44,274 bases of DNA from Lachnospiraceae bacterium (GCA_022652545.1 JALCRM010000015.1:1-44274); one strand, 5' to 3'. Shown: positions 18,152 through 27,611, numbered from the stretch's first letter. Notes: generated from the letters alone by a model not told the origin. A program made the numbers and translations.

Positions 18152-19165
18152 ATGATCGCTAACAACGCATTCGCCATAGACCTGGGTACCAGCAATATCA
18201 AGATCTACAACGCGGCCAACGACAAAGTACTGGTGCAGAAGAACATGATCGCGATCGAGAACCGCAAGGACATGATCGCTTTCGGCGACAGTGCCTACGA
18301 AATGTATGAGAAGGCACCTGCCAACATTCACGTGTCCGGCCCGATCAGCAGCGGCGTCATCGCCGATATCCGCAACATGGAAAAACTGCTGCGCAGTTTC
18401 ATCACCATGGAATTCCGCGGCTCCATCAAAGCCGCCGACTATTACATCGCGATCCCGACAGACGTGACGGAGGTTGAAAAGAGGGCCTTTTATGACCTGG
18501 TCAAGGATTCCAACGTCAAGGCAAAGCGTATCATGGCGGTTGAAAAAGCGCTGGCAGACGGGCTGGGCATGGGCATCGACGTAAAAAATTCCCAGGGCGT
18601 GCTTGTCGTGGACGTGGGATATGACACTACAGAGATCTCGATCCTTTCGCTCGGCGGCATCGTGCTTTCCAAGCTGATCAAGGTCGGAGGACATGTCTTC
18701 GACAATTCCATCGTGAATGCCGTGCGCCGCGAATTCAACCTGGTGATCGGCTCCAAAACAGCGGAAGGCGTGCGGATCTCCTTTAACGATCTGTCCCAGA
18801 ACGAAGGCAAGGCGACTGTTTACGGACGGGATATCGTGACAGGCCTGCCCGTCGAGCGCACGCTCACGCACGAGTTCGTAGCCAGCACGCTGCAGGAGAA
18901 TTTCCGCAGCATCGTCGATAACGTGAGGGTGATCCTCGAACGTACGCCCCCCGAGCTTTCCGCCGACATATACCGCCACGGCCTGTTTCTGACCGGCGGG
19001 GCCTGTCAGGAAGAAGGACTGGCTGAGAAGCTCAGCAATGAAGTGCGCCTGCGCGTAAATATTGCAGAAAGTCCCGTCAATTCCGTCGTGCTCGGGCTGT
19101 CGCAGGTAATCAAAAAATCACCTTACAGAGCCCTGGCCTATACGATCGAAGGGCTTGGCAGGTAG
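18152..19165 (+). CDS. mreB: rod-shape actin homologue MreB/Mbl
   Basis: Bacterial actin that forms membrane-bound filaments and directs the elongasome. The 337-residue protein has the phosphate-1 loop FAIDLGTSNIKIYN, the VVDVGYDTTEISILSLGG phosphate-2 region, VGGHVFDNSIV and the adenosine-site FLTGGACQEEGL. LGTSNIKI differs slightly from the usual LGTAN..V. The frame is open far upstream through radC, but ATG 18152 (or TTG 18149) gives the proper N-terminus; the site GGGAGG is at 18134-18139, a rather long distance. mreC follows after 11 bases. One of several possible MreB paralogues in such genomes (MreB versus Mbl not resolved). Confidence 0.94.
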   Translation: MIANNAFAIDLGTSNIKIYNAANDKVLVQKNMIAIENRKDMIAFGDSAYEMYEKAPANIHVSGPISSGVIADIRNMEKLLRSFITMEFRGSIKAADYYIAIPTDVTEVEKRAFYDLVKDSNVKAKRIMAVEKALADGLGMGIDVKNSQGVLVVDVGYDTTEISILSLGGIVLSKLIKVGGHVFDNSIVNAVRREFNLVIGSKTAEGVRISFNDLSQNEGKATVYGRDIVTGLPVERTLTHEFVASTLQENFRSIVDNVRVILERTPPELSADIYRHGLFLTGGACQEEGLAEKLSNEVRLRVNIAESPVNSVVLGLSQVIKKSPYRALAYTIEGLGR

Positions 19166-19176
19166 AGGGATCCCGA

Positions 19177-20157
19177 TTGAGTCCAGTCGTTAAAAAGAAA
19201 AAGGAAAAATTCAAGCTCCCGGGCAAATACCTTCTGCTGATCGTATCCGCAGCCTGTGTTGCGCTGCTGGCCCTTACATACTCTGTGCCTGCTGCCGAAG
19301 AACCGATCAACGGCCTCGCCGGCTATGTTGTGGTGCCTCTCCAGAACGGTGTGAGTACGGTAGGCGGCTGGCTCGTGGAAAAGTCGGAGCAGCTTGCCGA
19401 GATCCGCGATCTGCAGGCAGACAACAAAGCGCTGCAGGCCAAGGTGGACGAACTGACGACCGAAAACGCCTCCCTTCAGCAGGAGCATTACGAGCTCACC
19501 AAGCTGCGCGAGCTCTACGATCTCAGCCAGCAGTACAGCTCCTATAAAATGACGGCAGCCCGCATCATTGCCAAGGACAGCGGCAGCTGGTATCACTCCT
19601 TTGTGATCAACAAGGGCTCTGCAGACGGTATCGCCGCCGACATGAACGTGATCGCCGGGAACGGGCTCGTCGGCCGCGTCACGGGAGTAGGGCTGCACTG
19701 GGCGAAGGTCATGAGCATCATCGACGACAATTCCAACGTCAGTGCCATGGTGCTTTCTACACAGGACAACATGATCATCACAGGCAACCTGACCGAGTAC
19801 GAAGACGGCGTGATCGATTTCAGCAAGCTGACGGACCGCGCGGACCAGGTCACGCTGGGAGATAAAGTCGTCACTTCGAATATCAGTGACAAATATCTGC
19901 CGGGTATTCTGATCGGCTATATCAGCACCCTGAACCAGGATGCCAACAAGCTTACGAAATCGGGGCAGATCACGCCAGTCGTCGACTTTGAGCACCTCGA
20001 CACAGTGCTGGTCATCCTGCAGATCAAGCAGACTGTTGAAAACAGCTCGGGAGATGCCTCTTCCGCGGCCACGACTGCTTCCGACACCTCAGCAGCCGGC
20101 GCATCGACAGCAAACGCAACGACGGCAGACGCGGGAAGCAATGTGGAAGGCCAATGA
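19177..20157 (+). CDS. mreC: rod shape-determining protein MreC
   Basis: Bitopic elongasome scaffold, 326 residues. A basic N-terminus (KKKKEKFKLPGK) precedes one membrane helix (about residues 16-36), then a coiled coil at about 68-115 rich in Leu, Glu and Gln, and the double beta-barrel domain with the conserved GSADGIAADMNVI and NGLVGRV. The last 45 residues are an Ala/Ser/Thr-rich tail. The start is TTG 19177, with AGAGGGA about 6 bases upstream; no ATG lies before the membrane helix. The end overlaps the mreD start by 4 bases. Confidence 0.95.
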   Translation: MSPVVKKKKEKFKLPGKYLLLIVSAACVALLALTYSVPAAEEPINGLAGYVVVPLQNGVSTVGGWLVEKSEQLAEIRDLQADNKALQAKVDELTTENASLQQEHYELTKLRELYDLSQQYSSYKMTAARIIAKDSGSWYHSFVINKGSADGIAADMNVIAGNGLVGRVTGVGLHWAKVMSIIDDNSNVSAMVLSTQDNMIITGNLTEYEDGVIDFSKLTDRADQVTLGDKVVTSNISDKYLPGILIGYISTLNQDANKLTKSGQITPVVDFEHLDTVLVILQIKQTVENSSGDASSAATTASDTSAAGASTANATTADAGSNVEGQ

Positions 20158-20726
20158 GAAGATCCCGCAGCATTGTGATCGTTTCCCTGCTCATTCTTAT
20201 ATGTTTTGTCCTGCAGAGCACCCTGTTCCGCACCCTGACCTTCGGCGGCATCGGGCCGAACCTGATGATCGCCCTGACAGTTTCCCTGAGCCTTGTGTTC
20301 GGGGACCGGAAGGGACTGTTTATCGGCTTTGTATGCGGTCTGCTCTGCGACATTTTCTTTTCCAGCCTGCTGGGCTTCAACGCTCTGGTCTACGCCCTGG
20401 TAGGGTACCTCTTCGGAAAATTCGAGCGCATGATCTATCCGGACGATATGAAGGTCCCGCTCCTGACGATCATGGGAGGAGACCTGCTGTACGGTTTTCT
20501 GAGCTATGTGTTCCTGTTCCTCATACGGGGCAAAATGTATTTCAGTTACTTCATGATCCATTATGTTTTTCCCGAAATGCTGTATACGCTGCTCCTGGCC
20601 ATACCGATGTACCCCCTGGTGCTGTCCCTGTACCAGCGCTACATGCGGGAGATCCGCGAAAGTGAAAAGTCCTACGCGCAGCGCGATGCACAGCAGATCA
20701 CCGGGAAGGCCGACGTCAAGAGCTGA
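20154..20726 (+). CDS. mreD: rod shape-determining protein MreD
   Basis: Integral membrane partner of MreC in the elongasome, 190 residues, with about five hydrophobic helices and little else. Seen: an N-terminal helix SIVIVSLLILICFVLQSTLF, the family-typical PNLMIALTVSLSLVFGDRKG, and GFVCGLLCDIFFSSLLGFNA. The charged C-terminus (QRYMREIRESEKSYAQRDAQ) is cytoplasmic by inference. ATG 20154 overlaps mreC (ATGA). Confidence 0.92.
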   Translation: MRRSRSIVIVSLLILICFVLQSTLFRTLTFGGIGPNLMIALTVSLSLVFGDRKGLFIGFVCGLLCDIFFSSLLGFNALVYALVGYLFGKFERMIYPDDMKVPLLTIMGGDLLYGFLSYVFLFLIRGKMYFSYFMIHYVFPEMLYTLLLAIPMYPLVLSLYQRYMREIRESEKSYAQRDAQQITGKADVKS

Positions 20727-20732
20727 GCCTGC

Positions 20733-20775
20733 TGCCCGAAGCGGAAAACAGCGCAGCAGCAGCGTGTTTTTACTT
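20733..20775 (+). terminator. imperfect hairpin with T-run between mreD and the PBP2 gene
   Basis: CTGCTGC and GCAGCAG can pair over a 17-base loop and the run GTGTTTTTA follows shortly after. The distance between stem and T-run and the large loop make it weak; it could partly attenuate the downstream genes. Confidence 0.3.
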
Positions 20776-20791
20776 ATCCGAAAGGTTTTGG

Positions 20792-23659
20792 ATGCCAAAC
20801 AGAAACCACATTAAAAAGAGCATACTGAGTTTCCTCGGGAGGATCAATCTGCGCCTTTGGATCCTGGCGGCAATTTTTATAGTGCTGGCTGTCATCTGGA
20901 TCGACAGGCTGTTCTCGCTGCAGATCATCAACGGGGAATCGTATCTGAACAATTTCCAGCTCAAGATCCGGCGTACCGTCAGCACTGCGGGCACGCGCGG
21001 AAATATCTATGACCGGAACGGCAACGTCCTGGCCTACAACGAACTGACTTATTCCGTGACGATGCAGGACAGCTACGCTACGGACGGACACGACAAAAAC
21101 CTGAACAGCACGATCTCCAAGGTCATCGATATGGTAGAGGGCAACGGAGATTCCATCACGGCCGACTTCGACATTTCCATGAATTCCGAGGATGAGTACA
21201 CATTCACCGTGTCGGATACGGCCCTGCTGCGTTTTCTGGCAGACGTTTACGGACACGCTTCCGTAGACGACCTGCTTTACCAGGAAAAGACCAAGTCCGC
21301 ACCGGAAGTCATCAGCGACCTGGCACTGCGCTACAATCTGATCACCGACAGCCAGACAGGGAGCTCCGCGGACGAGCTTTCGAAAAGCAGCGGATACTCC
21401 GCAAAAAAGCTGCTGGAAATGGTCGTGATCCGTTACAATCTCAACCTGAACAGCTACCAGAAATACATAGCCTCAACGGTGGCTTTCAATGTGAGCAGCC
21501 AGACGGTGGCGGAAATAGAAGAAAACAGCGATGTCCTGCAGGGCGTGGCGATCGCGGAGGGCACTGTCCGCAAATACACGGACTCCGTATATTTTTCCCA
21601 GATCATCGGTTACACGGGCAAAGTGTCCACGGATGAGCTGACGACTCTCCAGGAGACGAATTCCAGCTATACCTCCTCCGACGTCGTCGGTAAATCCGGC
21701 ATCGAAAAGTCCATGGAATCGGAACTGCAGGGCAAAAAAGGCTCCGAGACCATCTATGTGGACAACCTGGGCAAACAGCTGGAAGTCACGGACGTAAAGG
21801 AACCTACCGCCGGTAACGACGTCTACCTGGCGATCGATAAAGACCTGCAGGAGACGGCGTACGACGTCCTGGAAAGAAAGCTTGCCGACATCCTGCTGCT
21901 CAAGATCAAGGATGTCAAAACATACGAACTTCCGGAAGACGGCTCAAACTCCAAACTCATCACGCCGATCTATGACGTATACAACGCCTGCCTGAACAAC
22001 ATTATCGATCTGAAGCATCTTTCAGGTGCTTCCGCAGGTGCTAATGAAAAGGCGGTATACGGCGAGTTCACTGACTATTCCGACGGCGTACGCGACAGGC
22101 TCCGCAGTGAACTTACAAGCACCAAAACGCCTTACGACCAGTTGGACAAGGAATACCAGGTTTACGAATCCTACCTGGTGCAGTATCTGTACAGCAACGG
22201 CGTCCTGAAGCAGGACGAGATCGACAAGACCGACCAGACCTACGTGGACTGGACGACCAATGAGACCATCTCACTCAATGCCTTCCTGACCTATGCGATC
22301 TCGAAGAACTGGGTGGATGTGGACAAACTGGATCTCACCGGGAAGTATTCCGATTCTTCCGAAGTCATGCAGGCCATCGTCGATTACATCGACACCAATA
22401 TGTCAAAGGACCTGGATTTCCGCAAAAAAGAGTATAAGTACGCCCTGTTTAACGACAGCATCAGCCCGCAGCAGGTCTGCATGGTCCTCATCGAACAGAA
22501 GCTGGTGACACCTCCCGCCGACGAACTGAGCAGTTTCGAATCGGGGACAGAAACGCCGTTCACCTTCATGACCAACCGCATCACGAATCTGGACATCACG
22601 CCCGCCCAGCTCGCACTTGACCCGTACTCAGCCTCCATGGTCATTACGGATGTGACAAACGGCGATGTCCTGGCAATGGTGACTTATCCCAGCTACGACA
22701 ACAACAAAATGTCCAATGGCGTGGATGCCGCATACTATGAGAGTCTGCGGGAGGATGCGAGCAAGCCGCTGATCAATTACGCCACACAGCAGAAGACCGC
22801 CCCGGGCTCTACCTTCAAACTCGTTACGGCCACGGCGGGCCTTATGGAAGGCGCGATCACAACTGACAGCGAGATCACCTGCACGGGTACCTTCGACAAG
22901 ATCTCCCCGTCGCCTCACTGCTGGATCTGGCCGAACGGCGCACACGGCACACTGAACGTGACGGGCGGCATCCAGAATTCCTGCAACTGTTTCTTCTACG
23001 AGGTCGGCTACCGCCTTGGTCTGGTCAACGGCGTCTATGACTCGGATACCGGTATTGAAAAGCTGAAAAAGTACGCCGATATGTACGGCCTCACGGAAAC
23101 AAGCGGGGTCGAAATAGAAGAGGCTTCCCCTTCCATATCGACCGGTGACAGTGTACGTTCCGCGATTGGGCAGGGCAATTCCGGCTTTACGACCACACAG
23201 CTGGCCAGGTACGTCACCACCGTAGCCAACAGCGGAACCTGCTATAACCTGACACTGATCGACAAAATAAAGGACACGAACGGGGATCTTCTCGAAGATA
23301 ACGCCGCCACGATCCGCAACGTGATCGATCTGCCGACCTCCTACTGGGATGCAATGCACCTCGGCATGCGCGAGGTAGTCATGGGGAAGAGGTATTTCAA
23401 TGACTTCCCCGTCAATGTGGCCGGCAAGACCGGTACCGCACAGGAATCCCTGACGCGGCCCAACCACGCTTTGTTTATCTGTTATGCACCGTACGAGTCT
23501 CCGAAGATCGCTGTGGCCACACGTATCGCCAACGGCTATACCTCTGACTACGCCGCGCAGATCACGCAGCAGGTGCTGAAGTACTATTTCAACCTTGCCG
23601 ACAAGAACGACCTGATCGCCGACAATTCCACCATGAGCGGCAGCATCGCCGCCGACTGA
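20792..23659 (+). CDS. mrdA: penicillin-binding protein 2 (class B elongation transpeptidase), enlarged
   Basis: Peptidoglycan transpeptidase working with RodA in side-wall synthesis. One N-terminal membrane helix (about residues 20-40, WILAAIFIVLAVIWIDRLF) is followed by the pedestal motif RGNIYDRNGNVLAYN and the transpeptidase domain. Active-site motifs: Ser673-T-F-K676, Ser730-C-N732 and Lys879-T-G. All are intact. At 955 residues it is about 250-300 longer than common PBP2; the extra is in the pedestal (about 80-200) and in a hydrophilic stretch at about 355-610 between VYLAIDKDLQ and the AQLALDPYSASMV start of the catalytic domain. Start ATG 20792, 65 bases after mreD. Confidence 0.95.
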   Translation: MPNRNHIKKSILSFLGRINLRLWILAAIFIVLAVIWIDRLFSLQIINGESYLNNFQLKIRRTVSTAGTRGNIYDRNGNVLAYNELTYSVTMQDSYATDGHDKNLNSTISKVIDMVEGNGDSITADFDISMNSEDEYTFTVSDTALLRFLADVYGHASVDDLLYQEKTKSAPEVISDLALRYNLITDSQTGSSADELSKSSGYSAKKLLEMVVIRYNLNLNSYQKYIASTVAFNVSSQTVAEIEENSDVLQGVAIAEGTVRKYTDSVYFSQIIGYTGKVSTDELTTLQETNSSYTSSDVVGKSGIEKSMESELQGKKGSETIYVDNLGKQLEVTDVKEPTAGNDVYLAIDKDLQETAYDVLERKLADILLLKIKDVKTYELPEDGSNSKLITPIYDVYNACLNNIIDLKHLSGASAGANEKAVYGEFTDYSDGVRDRLRSELTSTKTPYDQLDKEYQVYESYLVQYLYSNGVLKQDEIDKTDQTYVDWTTNETISLNAFLTYAISKNWVDVDKLDLTGKYSDSSEVMQAIVDYIDTNMSKDLDFRKKEYKYALFNDSISPQQVCMVLIEQKLVTPPADELSSFESGTETPFTFMTNRITNLDITPAQLALDPYSASMVITDVTNGDVLAMVTYPSYDNNKMSNGVDAAYYESLREDASKPLINYATQQKTAPGSTFKLVTATAGLMEGAITTDSEITCTGTFDKISPSPHCWIWPNGAHGTLNVTGGIQNSCNCFFYEVGYRLGLVNGVYDSDTGIEKLKKYADMYGLTETSGVEIEEASPSISTGDSVRSAIGQGNSGFTTTQLARYVTTVANSGTCYNLTLIDKIKDTNGDLLEDNAATIRNVIDLPTSYWDAMHLGMREVVMGKRYFNDFPVNVAGKTGTAQESLTRPNHALFICYAPYESPKIAVATRIANGYTSDYAAQITQQVLKYYFNLADKNDLIADNSTMSGSIAAD

Positions 23660-23680
23660 TGAAAGGAGCCGAAAACCGCA

Positions 23681-24418
23681 ATGAAGAATTCAGTCATTAT
23701 CAAGAGTTCCGCTAATGGGATCACCGTTGAACTGGATGACAAGGCAAAATTCGATGACATCCTGGAAGAAACGGCTGAAAAGTTCACGGAGGGTAAGGAT
23801 TTCTTCAAGCAGTCAGCCGTCGCACTCACTTTTTGCGGGCGGGCACTGTCCACTGCCGAAGAAACGGCGCTCGTCAATGTGATCACGGAAAACAGCGACC
23901 TCAACATCGTATGTGTATACGAACACCGTCCGATCACAAATGAGATCCACGTACGCGCCCTGGAAGCCGCCAAAAACATCAACACCCAGAAAGCAACGGA
24001 AGAGAAGAAGCGCACGGACACTTCCTGGTACAGAATCCACATCGGCGATGTGACGGATGACACTGTTCTGGATGTCAAAAACTCGATCCTCATCATGGGG
24101 AACGTGGATAAAAGTTCCGCGGTAGTTACCGCCGGAAATATCGTGATCATGGGAGAACTTGCGGGCATGGCCGTCGCAGGCAAAGGCACCGAAGAGGGCA
24201 CAAAGCACTTTATCTGTGCAAATGTAATGAAGCCTGTCTCGCTTGAAGTAGACGGCGTAAAGAGAAAGGGCGGTCTGTTCGGCGACAGGCTCCCGAAGGG
24301 GAACCACGGCATGCCAAGGCTTGCACATGTATCCGAAGGCAAAGTTGAGATCGAAGAAGACGCAAAAGAGGCGCTGAAAGCACTGTATGTTCAAAACATT
24401 CCGGATCCAAAAGTTTGA
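23681..24418 (+). CDS. minC: septum site-determining protein MinC
   Basis: FtsZ-polymer inhibitor, 245 residues. The N-terminal MinC_N-like domain (SVIIKSSANGITVELDD onwards) is followed by a linker (about 95-125) and the C-terminal beta-helix with the family pattern VDKSSAVVTAGNIVIMGELAGMAVAGK. A charged tail with HVSEGKVEIEEDAKE ends it. In relatives minC is followed by minD and minE, which recruit MinC to the membrane; here rodA starts inside the minC 3' end and no minD or minE is in the window. ATG 23681 follows GAAAGGAG. Function without MinD would need a partner encoded elsewhere. Confidence 0.9.
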   Translation: MKNSVIIKSSANGITVELDDKAKFDDILEETAEKFTEGKDFFKQSAVALTFCGRALSTAEETALVNVITENSDLNIVCVYEHRPITNEIHVRALEAAKNINTQKATEEKKRTDTSWYRIHIGDVTDDTVLDVKNSILIMGNVDKSSAVVTAGNIVIMGELAGMAVAGKGTEEGTKHFICANVMKPVSLEVDGVKRKGGLFGDRLPKGNHGMPRLAHVSEGKVEIEEDAKEALKALYVQNIPDPKV

Positions 24419-25535
24419 TTTTGCACTGACGGCCCTGGTCATTGCTCTGAATGTGATCGGTGTTTTTGCGATCGCCAGTGCCGAACCTGACCTTGTGCAC
24501 CGTGAGCAGCTGGGCATGGCGGTCTCTCTGGCTTTCATGTTAGCTGTTTCTCTGGCTGACTATCACAAGATCCTGAAGTTTTACTGGATCCTGTATGCGC
24601 TGAACCTGGCTGTCCTTCTCGCTGTCATCCTGATCGGCTCCACGGGAGGCGGCGCGCAGCGCTGGGTCAACATCGGAGGCGTGCGTTTCCAGCCCTCTGA
24701 GACGGCCAAGATCATATTGATTTTGTTCTTTGCGCAGTTCATAATGAAGCACAAAGACAAAATGAAAACGTTTCCGATGATCGCAGCGTGTCTGCTGCTG
24801 ATCACCGCGCCGTTTGTTCTTGTCTTCAAGCAGCCGGACCTTTCCACCAGTGTCATGATTTTTATAATCTTCTGTGCTATTATGTTCGTAGCCGGGATCT
24901 CCTGGAAACTCATCGTCGGACTGCTGGTCGCTGCTGTACCTGCGGCGGTCATTTTGTTTAATATGGTCCTGCAGGAGGGCCAGACGATCCTGAGTTCCTA
25001 CCAGCAGGGCCGGATATTGGCCTGGCTGCACCCTGAACGTTATGAAAATGACCTGGCCTACCAGACGATGAATTCGATCATGGCGATAGGCTCCGGCCAG
25101 CTGCTCGGCAAGGGCTATAATACAAACGAGATCAGTTCGCTGCTGAACAGCGGTTATATCTCCGAATCGCAGACAGACTTTATCTTTACGGTGATCGGAG
25201 AGGAATTCGGTTTTCTGGGTTCGGTCTCGGTCGTCATACTGATCACGCTGATCTCGCTGTCCTGTCTCAGAATAGCGAGGAACGCACCCGATATTCAGGG
25301 AAAGATCATCGCAACCGGTATGGCAGCCTGGATCGGTTTTCAGGGATTTATGAACATAGGCGTTGCGACAGGCATTCTTCCGAATACAGGCATTCCGCTT
25401 CCGTTCGTGAGTTATGGCCTGACCAGTCTTATATCGCTGTATGCCGGCATCGGTTTTGTGCTGAATGTCAATATGCAAAGCGGCCGGAGACTGCAGACTG
25501 AGGATACTCTGTCGTTTATTGAAAAGCGCTGGTAA
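24387..25535 (+). CDS. rodA: SEDS-family glycosyltransferase RodA/FtsW
   Basis: Lipid II polymerase of the elongasome, partner of the PBP2 encoded just upstream. The 382-residue protein has about ten membrane helices. Signature motifs: the [15 protein letters not shown] loop, [10 protein letters not shown] with the catalytic-region Asp, [12 protein letters not shown] (here [14 protein letters not shown]), [18 protein letters not shown] and the final [16 protein letters not shown]. All support RodA/FtsW; RodA is favoured by context. It begins at ATG 24387, 32 bases inside minC. Confidence 0.95.
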   Translation: MFKTFRIQKFDFALTALVIALNVIGVFAIASAEPDLVHREQLGMAVSLAFMLAVSLADYHKILKFYWILYALNLAVLLAVILIGSTGGGAQRWVNIGGVRFQPSETAKIILILFFAQFIMKHKDKMKTFPMIAACLLLITAPFVLVFKQPDLSTSVMIFIIFCAIMFVAGISWKLIVGLLVAAVPAAVILFNMVLQEGQTILSSYQQGRILAWLHPERYENDLAYQTMNSIMAIGSGQLLGKGYNTNEISSLLNSGYISESQTDFIFTVIGEEFGFLGSVSVVILITLISLSCLRIARNAPDIQGKIIATGMAAWIGFQGFMNIGVATGILPNTGIPLPFVSYGLTSLISLYAGIGFVLNVNMQSGRRLQTEDTLSFIEKRW

Positions 25536-25566
25536 AAGACATTCTGACTTGGGGGAAATGAAGACC

Positions 25567-25962
25567 ATGAATATAGCTTTGATCGCACACGATGCCAAAA
25601 AGAAACTGATGCAGAACTTCTGCATTGCCTACCGGGGCATCCTGTGTAAGAACGAGCTGTATGCTACGGGAACAACCGGACGTCTGGTCGAAGAGGTCAC
25701 AAACCTCTCCGTACACAAGTATCTTGCAGGACATCTGGGAGGAGAGCAGCAGATCGGTTCCCAGATCGAGCATAATGAGATCGACCTTGTGATCTTTCTC
25801 CGCGACCCGCTGACACCGAAATCACACGAGCCCGATGTCAACAGCATCGTGCGGCTCTGCGACATACACAACATTCCCCTTGCAACAAACCTTGCAACAG
25901 CTGAACTTCTGATCAAATCGCTGGACAGGGGAGATCTTGAGTGGCGTGAAATTTACAAATAG
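25567..25962 (+). CDS. mgsA: methylglyoxal synthase, with Glu at the catalytic-Asp position
   Basis: Converts dihydroxyacetone phosphate to methylglyoxal and phosphate, a glycolysis overflow route. The 131-residue protein is typical: [41 protein letters not shown] and [15 protein letters not shown]. The segment that reads GGDQQ in E. coli and B. subtilis (Asp71, the catalytic base in E. coli) reads GGEQQ here (Glu60). A Glu could still act as a base. The start is ATG 25567 (GGGGG about 11 bases upstream) or ATG 25558 (only 2 bases from the site). It overlaps the next gene. Confidence 0.92.
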   Translation: MNIALIAHDAKKKLMQNFCIAYRGILCKNELYATGTTGRLVEEVTNLSVHKYLAGHLGGEQQIGSQIEHNEIDLVIFLRDPLTPKSHEPDVNSIVRLCDIHNIPLATNLATAELLIKSLDRGDLEWREIYK

Positions 25963-26971
25963 AATCGTTCCAAATCATGGATTTTCCATAAAAGCAGCGG
26001 CGGCCCGTGCAGTGTCCGCCGTTTTGACTGTGTCTGTGATCCTGCTTACCGGCTGCGGCAGCGTGTCCGGAATGGCCTACGGCGACAACCTGCAGGACAG
26101 CACCTACGGATTTGCCCTGAAGACCGTAAATTCGGGCCTTATGGCTTCTTCGTTTGCCTCGGATCTGTGCGTTACGGAAGGAGATGTAGAGGGCTCTTCC
26201 TCCGTGGACATGACGAACTGCTCCACAGCGGCTCTTTTCGACCTCACCACAAAAGAGACTCTGTATGCGAAAAATATCTTTATGCAGCATTATCCGGCCA
26301 GCATGACTAAGGTCATGACCGCACTCGTAGCCCTTCAGAACGCTTCGCCTGACAAGGTACTGACTGCGACCGACAGCGTCAATATCGTTGACTCGGATGC
26401 ACAGGTGTGCGGCCTGCAGAGCGGGGACACCATGACACTGGACCAGGCGCTGCACATGCTGCTTATATACTCCGCAAACGATGCAGCCGTTCTGATCGCC
26501 GAAAACATCGGCGGGACAGTGGATAATTTCATCTCGATGATGAACGCCGAAGCCAAAAAGCTGGGTGCGACCGGCACTAACTTTGTGAATTCCAACGGCC
26601 TTACGGACTCCAATCACTACACGACTGCCTACGACATGTACCTGATCTTCAACGAAGCACTGAAATACGACTCGTTTAAGGAGATCATCAACATGAAGAC
26701 CTACAGTACCATCTGGCACGACAGTACCGGCGCGGAGAAAAAGCTGGATATCAGCAGCACGAATCTCTACCTGACCGGAAGCGTAACGGCGCCTGACGGC
26801 GTGACCGTCATCGGCGGAAAAACCGGCACAACGAATGCTGCCGGCCACTGTCTGGTCCTGTATTCCAAAAACACCAAGGGAAATCCGTATATTTCCATAG
26901 TCATGCAGGCTTATGACCAGGATACGATGTACCGTGTCATGACAGATGTGCTCAAACTGATACCGCAGTGA
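25937..26971 (+). CDS. lipoprotein D-alanyl-D-alanine carboxypeptidase (S11 family)
   Basis: Trims the terminal D-Ala of peptidoglycan stem peptides outside the membrane. The 344-residue protein has a signal sequence with a lipobox (VILLTGC, Cys40), and the three penicillin-binding motifs Ser122-M-T-K125, Ser179-A-N181 and Lys295-T-G. The usual C-terminal membrane-anchoring domain of DacA is missing; the lipid anchor may replace it (inference). The start is TTG 25937, 4-5 bases after AGGGGAG; GTG 25946 is a second option. It overlaps mgsA by 26 bases and ends the elongation operon. Confidence 0.9.
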   Translation: MSGVKFTNRIVPNHGFSIKAAAARAVSAVLTVSVILLTGCGSVSGMAYGDNLQDSTYGFALKTVNSGLMASSFASDLCVTEGDVEGSSSVDMTNCSTAALFDLTTKETLYAKNIFMQHYPASMTKVMTALVALQNASPDKVLTATDSVNIVDSDAQVCGLQSGDTMTLDQALHMLLIYSANDAAVLIAENIGGTVDNFISMMNAEAKKLGATGTNFVNSNGLTDSNHYTTAYDMYLIFNEALKYDSFKEIINMKTYSTIWHDSTGAEKKLDISSTNLYLTGSVTAPDGVTVIGGKTGTTNAAGHCLVLYSKNTKGNPYISIVMQAYDQDTMYRVMTDVLKLIPQ

Positions 26972-26982
26972 AGAAGATTAGG

Positions 26983-27011
26983 TTGTTTTTTACGCTCTCT
27001 CTGACTATAAT
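26983..27011 (+). promoter_or_regulatory. strong sigma-A promoter for the P-loop gene
   Basis: TTGTTT (26983-26988) and the consensus TATAAT (27006-27011) are exactly 17 bases apart. Expected transcription start is near 27018, leaving a leader of about 78 bases before the ATG at 27096. Confidence 0.7.
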
Positions 27012-27020
27012 TTACATATA

Positions 27021-27063
27021 GACGGTCGGCACTGATCATGCGAGGTCATACAGTGTGCCGGTC
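27021..27063 (+). other. structured 5' leader hairpin
   Basis: In the predicted leader, CGGCAC (27027-27032) pairs with GTGCCG (27055-27060) and flanking GAC/GTC can extend the stem around a bulge. It lies between the promoter and the GGAGGG ribosome site at 27082-27087. It does not match a riboswitch class I know. Confidence 0.4.
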
Positions 27064-27095
27064 ATCCTAATACCAACTTTCTGGAGGGTACGCCA

Positions 27096-27515
27096 ATGGT
27101 TCAGCTGATTGTCGGTAATAAGGGTAAAGGAAAGACAAAGTGCTTGCTGGATAAAGTAAATACTGAAGTCAAGAACATTCTTGGTAATATCGTATATCTC
27201 GACAAAGACACCACTCATATGTATGAACTGAATAATAAGATCCGTCTCATTTCCGTACCCGATTTCGGCATTAAAAACACGGATGAATTCATCGGTTTTG
27301 TGTTAGGTATCATTTCGCAGGATCACGATCTGGAGCAGCTGTATTTTGACAGTTTTCTCAAAACATCCTGCATTGAAGACGGAGATATAGACGACACCGT
27401 CAAAAGGCTGCGCGACATCAGCGACAAATACGGTATCGATTTTGTCCTGAGCGTTTCCAGAGATGAATCCGATATTCCGGAAGACATCAGATCCCTCATC
27501 GCCATTTCACTTTAA
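27096..27515 (+). CDS. small P-loop protein of unknown function
   Basis: A 139-residue protein beginning with a nucleotide-binding P-loop, LIVGNKGKGKTK, only a few residues from the N-terminus. Later segments GNIVYLDKDTTHMYEL and FDFVLSVSRDESDIPEDIRS (core parts) suggest a small RecA-like fold, with the end SRDESDIPEDI where such proteins often have an Arg or Asp sensor. Homologues in Lachnospiraceae are sometimes labelled twitching-motility PilT, but the protein lacks the PilT domains and the label is doubtful (from memory). It sits next to a HlyD-like gene and sepF, so a link to envelope or division is possible. Start ATG 27096, site GGAGGG. Confidence 0.8.
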   Translation: MVQLIVGNKGKGKTKCLLDKVNTEVKNILGNIVYLDKDTTHMYELNNKIRLISVPDFGIKNTDEFIGFVLGIISQDHDLEQLYFDSFLKTSCIEDGDIDDTVKRLRDISDKYGIDFVLSVSRDESDIPEDIRSLIAISL

Positions 27516-27550
27516 ACTGCAGCTGATATACATTCAAGCGAACATTCCTG

Positions 27551-27576
27551 AGCCCCGGGGCACAATCCCGGGGCTT
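27551..27576 (+). terminator. hairpin terminator after the P-loop gene
   Basis: AGCCCCGGG and CCCGGGGCT form a perfect 9-bp stem around GCACAAT, followed by a weak TATTG tail. The T-tract is poor, so termination may be incomplete. Confidence 0.55.
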
Positions 27577-27611
27577 ATTGAATACAGGACGAACCGTAAA
27601 GGAAACAGCCT

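Noticed and set aside
27021..27063. riboswitch in the leader of the P-loop gene
   Set aside because: The hairpin is too small and matches no riboswitch pattern I know; listed only as a leader hairpin.
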